A DNA stretch of 46,063 nucleotides from Candidatus Prevotella equi (lineage in GTDB: Bacteria; Bacteroidota; Bacteroidia; Bacteroidales; Bacteroidaceae): the NCBI GenBank assembly GCA_018065145.1, contig JAGHTW010000041.1, positions 1 through 46,063 of the forward strand, in the 5' to 3' direction. Under the pieces are notes generated by a model. It saw only the letters and a program-made list of their open reading frames with translations. It searched no databases and was not told the origin of the DNA. Of this stretch, positions 1 to 6,388 are shown one piece after another. Positions within the stretch are counted from its first letter, which is position 1, and each line of letters opens with the position of its first letter. The position numbers were made by a program, and so were the translations under genes.

Positions 1-395
1 GTTTGTTTTAGTTAGTTTTAATTATAAATTAATTTAGTTTGGTTTCTTATCTGTCAGAAGCGTAAAACTAACTAAAAGGGCATAAGAAATGCGTGGTGCG
101 CTTTGTCTTGTCAAAGTTGTAAGGTCCTAGGATAACCCATATAGTGTAAACAAGAGGCACGCCCACGCATAGCATGGACGTTCACTTCTTATTCGGTTAC
201 ACTATATTAAGAGTTTGTTGAATTTCCTAGGTTCTACAACTTCTTTTGTCCGAATAATTAGCAAACGCTAATATCATTCCGTTAAGTTCTCTGGGGATCA
301 CCATCCCCGTGTCGCATACACCTTATATATAATAAGGTATCGCCCACATTACATCTATTCACTTTACCTCAAAAGTAAAATGAAGATTTTCATGT
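1..395 (-). other. gene-free stretch with many nested hairpins; candidate structured RNA
   Basis: No convincing coding region is seen. Read on the minus strand, the sequence folds into a ladder of stems: ACCTTA/TAAGGT (about 320-338), GGGGAT/ATCCCC (293-308), ATTAGC/GCTAAT (258-273), and a long rod. The rod has an outer arm (TCCTAGG paired with CCTAGGA, extended by TTACAAC/GTTGTA; about 116-135 with 223-240), an 11-bp inner arm ATATAGTGTAA/TTACACTATAT (about 139-150 with 197-209), and a central CCATGC-TAT-GCGTGG hairpin. It lies 3' of the 62-residue minus-strand gene, so it may be its 3' UTR or a processed RNA. The rod is reminiscent of 6S-like RNAs, but I recognise no family. The window edge may cut it. 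Confidence 0.4.
6..77. repeat. 15-bp perfect inverted repeat
   Basis: TTTTAGTTAGTTTTA at 6-20 is repeated exactly, inverted, as TAAAACTAACTAAAA at 63-77, with 42 AT-rich bases between. No T-run follows on either strand as expected for an intrinsic terminator. It could be an element end or part of the structured region to the right. Confidence 0.6.
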
Positions 396-584
396 TTAGT
401 GCGGGTCGTTTTCCCAGTCGTGACATTCCTCAAAAAAGTTGTCAACAACATTGATTCCGCTTTTGCTGGATAGACGTAGTTTACCATCAGTTAGAAAATC
501 AACTTTTACTTTTTCGTAGTCCGTGTACCAATCATCTGGTAGCTGAACTTTACAACCTCTTATAAATCCTGTTATCATGATCAT
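396..584 (-). CDS. small hypothetical protein, 62 aa
   Basis: I do not recognise this protein. It starts MIMITGFIRGC, is acidic towards its end (DNFFEECHDWENDPH), has no signal peptide or membrane segment, and reads like a small folded cytoplasmic protein. Reality is supported by a near-perfect Bacteroidetes promoter on the same strand at 643-673, giving a leader of about 50 nt. It is divergent from higBA, and the promoters are 18 nt apart, so the two units may be co-regulated. A second in-frame ATG at 578 is an alternative start. It could be an accessory partner of the toxin-antitoxin unit or an unrelated mobile-element orphan. Confidence 0.5.
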   Translation of the reverse strand: MIMITGFIRGCKVQLPDDWYTDYEKVKVDFLTDGKLRLSSKSGINVVDNFFEECHDWENDPH

Positions 585-642
585 AAAGGTTTTAGTGAAT
601 ATATTTGTTACGTGTTATCGTTGAAGAAAACACTTTGCGTTG

Positions 643-673
643 CAAAGTTAATATTTTTTTGTGAAACAACAAA
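643..673 (-). promoter_or_regulatory. promoter for the 62-aa gene
   Basis: On the minus strand TTTG (673-670), a 19-nt spacer, then TAACTTTG (650-643) fits the Bacteroidetes -33/-7 consensus TTTG-N19-21-TAnnTTTG. Predicted start of transcription is near 636. Confidence 0.65.
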
Positions 674-690
674 ATTATTGCTTTGATTTT

Positions 691-720
691 TTGGCGCTTT
701 GATTTTTTTTTGTACTTTTG
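691..720 (+). promoter_or_regulatory. promoter for higBA
   Basis: TTG at 691-693, a 19-nt spacer, then TACTTTTG at 713-720 matches the Bacteroidetes promoter pattern. Transcription should start near 727, which excludes the TTG at 718 as start codon for higB and supports the ATG at 754. As in other TA operons, HigA probably binds here; no specific operator was identified. Confidence 0.65.
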
Positions 721-753
721 CAGAAAATTACAAACGGTCAGCAATCAGGCTAT

Positions 754-1050
754 ATGAGAGTAATTGCAAAGAGCACTTTGACAGAGTACTACACAAAGAA
801 TCCGCAAGCAAAAGTCGCGCTGGAAGATTGGTACAAAAAGACTAGCCGCGCCCAATGGACTTGCTTTGATGATATACGCAAGTCATTCAATACTGTATCC
901 ATTGTCGGCAATCAACATTACGTATTCAACATTCACGGCAACGACTTTAGGTTAGTTGTAGTCATACAGTTTACGCCGCAGAGGGTTTACATACGATTTG
1001 TGGGCACACACGCAGAATATGACAAGATAAAAGACATACAAAACATATAG
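754..1050 (+). CDS. higB: HigB-family mRNA interferase toxin
   Basis: A 98-residue protein of the HigB toxin family (RelE/HigB fold), which cleaves ribosome-bound mRNA. Recognised from the run MRVIAKSTLTEYY, the basic RAQWTCFDDIRKSF stretch, and the family ending around FRLVVVIQFTPQRVYIRFVGTHAEYDKI, where the last His and Tyr belong to the usual C-terminal signature. The start at 754 was chosen because an upstream in-frame TTG (718) lies inside the promoter. The antitoxin gene follows after 3 nt, in the toxin-first order typical of HigBA. It should be held inactive by HigA. It looks complete. Confidence 0.85.
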   Translation: MRVIAKSTLTEYYTKNPQAKVALEDWYKKTSRAQWTCFDDIRKSFNTVSIVGNQHYVFNIHGNDFRLVVVIQFTPQRVYIRFVGTHAEYDKIKDIQNI

Positions 1051-1053
1051 TAT

Positions 1054-1419
1054 ATGGCACAGATTAAGAATCAAGCAGCTTACAAGGCAGCACTGAAACG
1101 CATAGACGAACTGCTGCCATTAGTGACTGACAACACACCTACTGACGATCCGAACTATTTGGAGTTGGACATGATTTCAGACATGGTGGAAGAATATGAG
1201 GATATACATTATCCTATAAGCACACCATCACTCGTTGATGTTATAAAGTTGCGTATGTACGAACGCAACCTCACAATAGATGGTGTTGCAGAATTGTTGG
1301 GAATCGGCAAGGGTACAATAAACGACATCTTCTCAGGAAAAACAGAACCAGGACTCAACGTGGGACGTTTAATAAGCCAACGCCTAAGCATTGACCCAGC
1401 CGTTGTTCTTGGAGTATAA
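1054..1419 (+). CDS. higA: HigA-family antitoxin, XRE-type HTH
   Basis: A 121-residue antitoxin. The N-terminal half is acidic and helical and probably binds the toxin. The C-terminal half is an XRE/Cro-type helix-turn-helix (about residues 66-118; core LTIDGVAELLGIGKGTINDI). It begins 3 nt after higB, so the two are co-translated. By analogy with other HigA proteins it should neutralise HigB and repress the promoter at 691-720. Its stop is followed within 10 nt by an intrinsic terminator, so this is a two-gene operon. Confidence 0.85.
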   Translation: MAQIKNQAAYKAALKRIDELLPLVTDNTPTDDPNYLELDMISDMVEEYEDIHYPISTPSLVDVIKLRMYERNLTIDGVAELLGIGKGTINDIFSGKTEPGLNVGRLISQRLSIDPAVVLGV

Positions 1420-1429
1420 GAAAAACAAC

Positions 1430-1471
1430 AAGTGCGCTTATCCTGTGACGGACAAGCGCACTTTGCTTTTT
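1430..1471 (+). terminator. intrinsic terminator of higBA
   Basis: AAGTGCGCTTATCC pairs with GGACAAGCGCACTT across a TGTGAC loop with one mismatch, followed by TGCTTTTTCTT. It lies 10 nt past the higA stop. Confidence 0.8.
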
Positions 1472-1475
1472 CTTA

Positions 1476-1532
1476 GCGCCCCCTTTGCCCGCTCCTTTCC
1501 TCCCCTCACAGGGGAGGTCAGGAGGGGTCTCT
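1476..1532 (+). repeat. REP-like palindrome, copy A
   Basis: The core is a perfect CCTCCCCT/AGGGGAGG hairpin with CAC loop at about 1499-1517, followed by TCAGGAGGGGTCTCT. Nearly the same sequence occurs in opposite orientation at 2488-2541; the first 40 or so bases are almost identical and the pyrimidine-rich flank has drifted. It lies between the convergent higA and HU genes. See also copy C at 45611. Confidence 0.75.
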
Positions 1533-1543
1533 GACAGGGTCTC

Positions 1544-1948
1544 TTACTTCACGCTGCCGGTGGCGCGCTTGAAGGTGAGGTTCTGGGTGAAGGCGCGTGA
1601 CATGACGCCGTTGCTCTTGTGACCCTCCGGAAGGAACTTCACGCGTACGCCCTTGATGTTGTCCGTAGCGCTGTACTCATCCTCGGTGATGGCACCGCTT
1701 GACTTGATGCTGAGCCAGAAGAGGCCTACATCATTCAGGCGGACCTTCTTGCCTGAGGCCAGCTCATCGTTCATCACCTCGGCGAGCTCTGAGAGCACCG
1801 CCAGACAGTCAGACTTCTTCACTGACGCATTACGCTGTATGCGCTCTGCGAGAACCTCGAAGTCGATGATCTCATCATGCACCGCACGACCGTAGAAGAG
1901 GTTGTTACCACCCTTACGCTTCTGCTGATAGATAGTGTACTTAATCAT
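1544..1948 (-). CDS. HU-family DNA-binding protein (HU-HIG type)
   Basis: A 134-residue member of the HU-HIG subfamily of HU proteins, abundant in Bacteroidetes. It begins MIKYTIYQQKRKGG, followed by YGRAVHDEIIDFEVLAERIQ, a helical pair, then the beta-arm KKVRLNDVGLFWLSIKSSGA. It is expected to bind and bend DNA. The start at 1948 is chosen over a TTG at 2002 because family members begin MI-YTI or similar. It probably has a leader of about 340 nt from the promoter at 2295-2326, crossing the hairpin array at 2015-2175. Its 3' end abuts REP-like copy A. Confidence 0.8.
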   Translation of the reverse strand: MIKYTIYQQKRKGGNNLFYGRAVHDEIIDFEVLAERIQRNASVKKSDCLAVLSELAEVMNDELASGKKVRLNDVGLFWLSIKSSGAITEDEYSATDNIKGVRVKFLPEGHKSNGVMSRAFTQNLTFKRATGSVK

Positions 1949-2014
1949 AAAAACTTTCCTTTCTCTTTTTAAATGACACAACTTTCGCAAATACAAAGGC
2001 ATTGTTATTGTCGA

Positions 2015-2175
2015 TTTGCGAGAAATCTTACGGCTTAAGCCGGAAATAATTCAAACGCTTCGCTTGGAAATTTTTATATAGAAATATTTCCATCATAAAA
2101 CATTTCCCCGCAGGGCTTAATATTTCCGCTCGAAGAGCGATAGATTTCTTGCCGTCAGGCAACTTACGAAATTTG
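2015..2175 (-). repeat. cluster of mini-hairpins each flanked by GAAAT/ATTTC
   Basis: On the plus strand GGCTTAAGCC (2032-2041) and a CGCTTCGCTTG-type stem (about 2056-2066) are each followed by GAAAT. CCCGCAGGG (2107-2115), CGCTC-GAA-GAGCG (2127-2139) and TTGCC-GTCA-GGCAA (2149-2162) are each preceded by ATTTC. The arrangement is roughly mirror-symmetric about 2070-2092, and both ends carry CTTACG next to the outermost hairpin. Probably part of the HU transcript leader. Confidence 0.55.
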
Positions 2176-2294
2176 AGTCATTTTTTAAACAATAAGATTA
2201 AAAACATAACTTTGCAAAGTATCTCCAGAGCACCCTCGCCGACACTCTCTGGCGCCTTGAGAAGCACCGTTGACGGTATCTCTTTCAACAAGTA

Positions 2295-2326
2295 CAAAGG
2301 TACGAATTTTTCCTGACATACGCAAA
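2295..2326 (-). promoter_or_regulatory. leftward promoter, probably for the HU gene
   Basis: On the minus strand TTTG (2326-2323), a 20-nt spacer and TACCTTTG (2302-2295) match the Bacteroidetes consensus. The same architecture occurs at 4761-4792. The first gene downstream is the HU gene about 340 nt away. Confidence 0.6.
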
Positions 2327-2409
2327 TATTTTCCGTACTTTTTTCGCTTTAACAAGAACTTTTTTCACCCTCTTCTACACTTTCATTTACAGCACGTCCC
2401 CACCATGTG

Positions 2410-2486
2410 CTAAAGTATAACTTTAACACGCTCAAAGCATAACTTTGACATTCCTAAAGCGACGTTTTGACTGGCTAAAGTGCAAC
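2410..2486. repeat. tandem quasi-palindromic array, period 21-23 bp
   Basis: Four units begin at 2410, 2431, 2454 and 2475: CTAAAGTATAACTTTA, CTCAAAGCATAACTTTG, CTAAAGCGACGTTTTG and a partial CTAAAGTGCAAC. Units 1 and 2 are near-perfect inverted repeats (TAAAGT/AACTTTA, CAAAG/CTTTG), and the unit spacing is about two DNA turns. Architecture matches the array at 45791-45875. Confidence 0.6.
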
Positions 2487-2487
2487 A

Positions 2488-2541
2488 AGAGACCCCTCCT
2501 GACCTCCCCTGTGAGGGGAGGAAAGAAGCGGGCGAAAGGCG
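2488..2541 (-). repeat. REP-like palindrome, copy B
   Basis: Reverse-oriented copy of 1476-1532: AGAGACCCCTCCTGACC leads into CTCCCCT-GTG-AGGGGAG, then GAAAGAAGCGGGCG. It sits directly after the quasi-palindrome array and 8 nt from the primase-like stop codon. Confidence 0.75.
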
Positions 2542-2549
2542 ATATGATT

Positions 2550-3428
2550 TTATGGTAATGCGATGTCGGCAATGTCGGTATTCGGTGGATAGGGTTCCAT
2601 GAAGTCGGCTATGCGATAGTCTATGTCTTTGACGTTCCTCATCAGCATCTTCCACTTCTCGTACATACCGGCATCAGGCACGAGTGTTACGTGCCTTTCA
2701 CGCAGCACGCTCATCTTTTCAGAGTTGAGTGCATGGCAGCCACCTGTAGCCAACCACAGGAAATCAGGGTACAGCGCAGCGCAAACGACAGCCGTCTTCT
2801 CGCTCTCAACGATCATCACTGGTGCGTCTTTGCTACTCAACAAGTGCTCGCCAAAGAAACACTGCGACAGACTCCAATCAGCAGACAGACGTCCCTGACG
2901 CTTCATCAGCGAGTGTTGCCAGTTCACGTTCTCCGCACGGTGACCGCTATGGTCATAGGACATAATCTTTCCCGTTCGCAGACGACCCATAAAGTCTATC
3001 TGCCAATAGATTACCTCCTGTCGGCTCGTAGCACCGAGATGGTACATTTCAGCCACCTCACGCGCTTTTGTCTCCCCCACGTGTGTGATGAGCCACTGCA
3101 TGAAAACGGAGTCGTCAGAGCGGCATTTCGCTATCAACTCCGTAGGGAGTAGCCCCATGGTTGGTTTTGGTGGTGCTGGCGGTAATGACTTCGGCTTCCA
3201 ATCGTCATAACGCTGTTCCATCGTGGGGTGATCGCGGAAGTACTGTCGTGGCGGATAGTGGTAGCCACATGAATTCTCATGGTTACACTTACCACATCCC
3301 TCCCCCACTCGCTGTCCCGAGTCAGCATACACATAATAGGTGAAGCACTTCTTCTTTCCGCACTGCGGACACTCGTATCTGTTCGCACCACCAGAGCGGT
3401 AGCGCTCTAAAATAAATCTTTCGTTCAT
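2550..3428 (-). CDS. zinc-finger/TOPRIM primase-like protein of a mobile element
   Basis: A 292-residue protein. The N-terminus has a zinc-ribbon (CPQCGKKKCF at about 20-29, then CGKCNHENSCGY at about 45-56), as in CHC2/DnaG-like and DUF6371-type proteins. The C-terminal half has a TOPRIM-like core: APVMIVESEKTAVVCAAL gives the catalytic Glu, and VTLVPDAG the acidic second motif. This suggests primase or primase-helper activity in replication of a mobile element. The ATG at 3428 is preferred to a TTG at 3479 that lies in an intercistronic hairpin. The AAA ATPase gene is just upstream, a pairing common on Bacteroidetes mobilizable elements, and the two are probably one operon. Confidence 0.7.
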   Translation of the reverse strand: MNERFILERYRSGGANRYECPQCGKKKCFTYYVYADSGQRVGEGCGKCNHENSCGYHYPPRQYFRDHPTMEQRYDDWKPKSLPPAPPKPTMGLLPTELIAKCRSDDSVFMQWLITHVGETKAREVAEMYHLGATSRQEVIYWQIDFMGRLRTGKIMSYDHSGHRAENVNWQHSLMKRQGRLSADWSLSQCFFGEHLLSSKDAPVMIVESEKTAVVCAALYPDFLWLATGGCHALNSEKMSVLRERHVTLVPDAGMYEKWKMLMRNVKDIDYRIADFMEPYPPNTDIADIALP

Positions 3429-3450
3429 AAACTTCTGTTTAATAAAAAAG

Positions 3451-3531
3451 TGAATGACTAAGTCTTCTTGTCCAAACAACCAATTATTCCCTATAGGGGA
3501 GAATTGGTTGGTTGGACGAAAGAATCATTCA
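3451..3531 (-). repeat. long imperfect hairpin between ATPase and primase-like genes
   Basis: TGAATGA (3451) pairs with TCATTCA (3525-3531); inside it TTGTCCAAACAACCAATT (3468-3485) pairs with AATTGGTTGGTTGGACGAA (3502-3520), closing on TTCCC-TATA-GGGGA. No U-run follows on the transcribed strand, so it is not an ordinary terminator. It ends 22 nt before the primase-like start codon and may affect its translation or mRNA stability. Confidence 0.6.
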
Positions 3532-3535
3532 AGAA

Positions 3536-4639
3536 TTACTGTTCTACAATACTAATGAGGGAATTGTCCTCTGTCACGACATCATCAGCCTTTAATGCCT
3601 TCAGGAGGTTGCTGACAGTAGATTTTCTTTTATTCAGCCTTGCCATCATCTCTTCAAGCAAAGCCTTTCTTTCTACCTTACCCCCATGAGCTTTGATGAC
3701 ATCCAGGACCATGGCTTTACGCTCTTCGTACACCTTACGCTTTTCCTCAGCCCTTATCTGTTCCGCACTACGCTGCTTCTCCATCTGAATGTTTTGATAC
3801 ATCTCATCAGCACAGACAGGGATGCCGTTTTCATCAAACGTAAAGTGAAACTCTGGCACAGGCGCATAACGATGCGTAGGAAACTTCACCGTGACGATGT
3901 TATTGTCATCATCCTTCTCACACTTGATGACCGTAGAACCCTTCTGCTCAAAGAAGGCTCCGAGATGTCCTCGCAGCTCAGTGTAGCCATCAGTCTTGTT
4001 GGTATGCAGTACATTAATGATAGCACACTGCTGTTCCTCGGCAAATTTCATAAGGAATCCAATAACCAGTTCCTGGCTTGCCTTCACATCGTTGAAGTCA
4101 TAACATAGGTCCACAATACCATCAACAATGATAATGTCCGCCTGATATAACTGAGCAAAATAGCGTATTCCCATCACCATCTCATTTGCAGAGAGAGGTC
4201 GGAAGTTTACAAGATGAATATTCTCTGGCAGAACATCCATCCCAGCCATCACAGATACCTTCGCGCCAAGCTGCTGAGTATCCACCTTCTTCATCTCGGT
4301 ATCTACATAGAGTACGCTGAGGTTTGATACAAGACACTTCACATGATGCCACTGCCCCGACGCAGCCGCAGCGAGAAAGACCTGTATCAACGAGGTCTTA
4401 CCTCCCTTTTGCTTTGCACCTATCGTATGAAGGTCTGCCATCGTTATCACAGGCACATCATCCACACTGAACAAGAACTTATTAGCAGGATACTCCTCGT
4501 TCATGCTCACGATACAGTTTTTTAACTTTGCCTCCAGTTCCTCAGAACATACGGCACCATTTACCACAGCTGTCTCTGCAGGTTTTGCGAGAACAGCATC
4601 AAGCATTGTTGAAATTTCGTTTTGCGTCATTTCTGACAT
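3536..4639 (-). CDS. AAA/RecA-like ATPase, mobile-element replication type (RepA-like)
   Basis: A 367-residue P-loop ATPase of the RepA/AAA_25-like group. The Walker A region is GAKQKGGKTSL (residues 74-84, Lys81). Walker B is ADIIIVDG (167-174, Asp173). A sensor-like NVLHTNK (209-215) follows. The last 50 or so residues (AMVLDVIKAHGGKVERK...LLKALKADDVV) look like a winged-helix domain. Such proteins act as hexameric helicases or loaders in plasmid and mobilizable-element replication. It has its own strong promoter and a leader of about 115 nt. Together with the primase-like gene it looks like the replication part of an element; no integrase, excisionase or relaxase is present here. Confidence 0.7.
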   Translation of the reverse strand: MSEMTQNEISTMLDAVLAKPAETAVVNGAVCSEELEAKLKNCIVSMNEEYPANKFLFSVDDVPVITMADLHTIGAKQKGGKTSLIQVFLAAAASGQWHHVKCLVSNLSVLYVDTEMKKVDTQQLGAKVSVMAGMDVLPENIHLVNFRPLSANEMVMGIRYFAQLYQADIIIVDGIVDLCYDFNDVKASQELVIGFLMKFAEEQQCAIINVLHTNKTDGYTELRGHLGAFFEQKGSTVIKCEKDDDNNIVTVKFPTHRYAPVPEFHFTFDENGIPVCADEMYQNIQMEKQRSAEQIRAEEKRKVYEERKAMVLDVIKAHGGKVERKALLEEMMARLNKRKSTVSNLLKALKADDVVTEDNSLISIVEQ

Positions 4640-4760
4640 AAAGATAAACCCAGACGAGCGTTGCCCGTATCCAGCATACGGTCGCCGCCGAGATTGTCAC
4701 CTTTCACACGGCTGGACTGCTTCGGACTACCCTCTGCTTCTCATGTGTAGAATGACGATG

Positions 4761-4792
4761 CAAAGGTAACACTTAACACGCTAATACACAAA
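4761..4792 (-). promoter_or_regulatory. promoter of the ATPase gene
   Basis: On the minus strand TTTG (4792-4789), a 20-nt spacer and TACCTTTG (4768-4761) give a full consensus match. Transcription should start near 4754. Confidence 0.7.
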
Positions 4793-4944
4793 CTTTTACA
4801 ACACTTTACGCTTTCACGAAAAACAAGCAAAAAAGTTGATTAAAAACACATATTTCACGATATTCACCAACAAAAAAAATCTTCTTTTCTCAATTTCATA
4901 AACTTTTTTATTAACGTAATAAGAAACATAACGCCAAAAAGTTT

Positions 4945-4989
4945 ATAAAAACAAAAAAAATAGCACCAACACATATATATGTTGATGCT
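4945..4989 (-). terminator. intrinsic terminator of the 364-aa gene
   Basis: On the minus strand AGCATCAACA pairs with TGTTGGTGCT (one G-U pair), followed by ATTTTTTTTGTTTTT. It lies about 36 nt past the stop of the gene at 5026. Confidence 0.8.
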
Positions 4990-5025
4990 AAAAATTTCAA
5001 CTTTTACGCAATAAAAGAAGTGCGA

Positions 5026-6120
5026 CTAAGCTGACTTATATAGGTAATTATCCATTTCCAATTGAAATTGTAAGTATTTATCTACATTATAATAATATGT
5101 ATTATATGCGGTACTATAACGTTGCTCGCTTACAATCTTCTGATTCCCACCCATTGTGGAATACACTACACTAAAACATTCCCTGAAAGCGTTCTTTGAA
5201 CTATTACATTCCGTATATTTCTGCACATAGACCATAGTCTCGCCAGTAATCTTACCAACTACATTAACAAAATACTTCATGACTCTTCTAAAACGCTTAA
5301 TTTTATTCACATCATCACCAAAAGCCTTACGTTCTTCTTTTGTATAAAAAGAAAGTCTTTTATGCTGGATTGCTCTTGAAATCTTTGTAAAGTCATGTAT
5401 GTTTAGTTTATGATACCATTTTTTTAGTATCTCTGGAGAATCTGGTGCATCTAAAATTTCCTTAAATTCTTCTTCTATTTTAACATTCTTGTTCTTTGGT
5501 GTCTTTAGATATTCATAAATTTCGGCTATCTGTTCTTCAAACTGACACATAACTATATTATCATTCTCACGATTATACTTTTCCTCTCTTATTACTTTAT
5601 TGCATAATTCTAGATTCTTATCAAGATACTTCATAAAAGACTGAATTTCTAGAAAAAGTCGTTTCTGGAGTTCCGAATCACAATCAAACATAGGTATAGA
5701 ATATGGCATTGTTCCTAATAATGAATGAGAAACATTATACTCTATCGTATTAGTGCTTATATAGGATTTCTTCTTATAATTTTTAGGTTTTTCCGATACT
5801 GTATTAATTAACCTATAGAGAAAATACACTTGCGCTTTGATAAAAAGCAATGTATTATACTCGGTTGAAAATTTACCATTGATTTTTGTAGCATATTTCT
5901 TATTATACGTCTCTGATTCAGTATTCAAAATATCACTTTCCTCTGCAAAAGGAATGTTCATAGCACTAAATAGATTCAACAAAGATATAACGGTATCCTT
6001 TTTAGTTACATGTTGTATAGCTGCTCTTATACGCTCCTCTGTTATACTACATACATTTTCACGTATATAATCTAATTTCTCTGAGGATGATATTTTGTTA
6101 ATCTTTTTGGATTGTTTCAT
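5026..6120 (-). CDS. AT-rich hypothetical protein, 364 aa
   Basis: I do not recognise this protein. It is Lys-, Glu- and Asn-rich, soluble and largely helical by composition, with no signal peptide, membrane segment or obvious catalytic motif. Much of residues 160-300 looks like coiled or repetitive helix (FEEQIAEIYEYLKTPKNKNV; EEFKEILDAPDSPEILKKWY). Its codons are far more A/T-rich than those of the flanking RAYT and ATPase genes, which suggests recent acquisition. It has its own -7 promoter element and terminator, so it is a single-gene unit. A defence or abortive-infection role is possible from the setting but nothing in the sequence shows it. Confidence 0.7.
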   Translation of the reverse strand: MKQSKKINKISSSEKLDYIRENVCSITEERIRAAIQHVTKKDTVISLLNLFSAMNIPFAEESDILNTESETYNKKYATKINGKFSTEYNTLLFIKAQVYFLYRLINTVSEKPKNYKKKSYISTNTIEYNVSHSLLGTMPYSIPMFDCDSELQKRLFLEIQSFMKYLDKNLELCNKVIREEKYNRENDNIVMCQFEEQIAEIYEYLKTPKNKNVKIEEEFKEILDAPDSPEILKKWYHKLNIHDFTKISRAIQHKRLSFYTKEERKAFGDDVNKIKRFRRVMKYFVNVVGKITGETMVYVQKYTECNSSKNAFRECFSVVYSTMGGNQKIVSEQRYSTAYNTYYYNVDKYLQFQLEMDNYLYKSA

Positions 6121-6170
6121 TATATTTTATCTATTTCAAAAATTATTAATAGATTTTTCTATTTTGCTTG

Positions 6171-6178
6171 CAAAGTTA
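6171..6178 (-). promoter_or_regulatory. -7 element upstream of the 364-aa gene
   Basis: TAACTTTG on the minus strand matches TAnnTTTG about 50 nt before the start codon; no convincing -33 TTTG is visible at the right distance. Confidence 0.45.
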
Positions 6179-6336
6179 CAAAAATAACATAATATAAACG
6201 AATATTAATGATGTTTTTTTATTGTGAAACTATTTTTTTGTAATTTCGCAACAATATTACGAAAGGTTATTTCGTTTTCGATGCAAAATCATTGCAAAAT
6301 ACTTGCAAACACTATGTTTCCGGGCATATACAAGAT

Positions 6337-6366
6337 GACCACCGTATCATATATGATACGGTGGTC
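6337..6366. repeat. 30-bp perfect palindrome downstream of the RAYT gene
   Basis: GACCACCGTATCATA is followed directly by its exact reverse complement TATGATACGGTGGTC. It lies 23 nt past the RAYT stop codon. No T-run follows on the minus strand, so it is not a standard terminator; it may be a DNA hairpin linked to the transposase. Confidence 0.75.
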
Positions 6367-6388
6367 AAGCATATAGAAAGTCGATATT

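Larger units (their letters stand above)
1949..2549 (-). other. long gene-free stretch: HU leader, hairpin arrays, promoter, REP copy B
   Basis: No gene is supported here. From left to right it holds the presumed HU leader with mini-hairpins (2015-2175); a palindrome ACTTTGCAAAGT at about 2211-2222; a CCAGAG/CTCTGG stem (about 2224-2251); a CCGT/ACGG stem (about 2266-2276); a leftward promoter (2295-2326); a tandem quasi-palindrome array (2410-2486) and REP-like copy B (2488-2541). Confidence 0.55.
4640..5025 (-). other. gene-free stretch: ATPase leader and promoter, AT-rich spacer, terminator
   Basis: 4640-4754 is the presumed leader of the ATPase gene, GC-richer than its flank, with a CCGTAT/ATACGG stem at about 4667-4683. 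4761-4792 is the promoter. 4800-4944 is very AT-rich with nothing recognisable. 4945-4989 is the terminator of the leftward gene on the right. Confidence 0.6.

Noticed and set aside
1..395. tmRNA or RNase P RNA
   Set aside because: No Bacteroides-like tag peptide frame, tRNA-like TPsiC arm, or RNase P core motifs could be found on either strand.
718..753. TTG-initiated 12-codon extension of higB
   Set aside because: The TTG forms part of the -7 promoter element TACTTTTG, upstream of the expected transcription start.
2488..2541. Terminator of the primase-like gene
   Set aside because: The hairpin is strong but has no U-run in the direction of transcription, and the sequence recurs elsewhere, so it was called a REP-like repeat.
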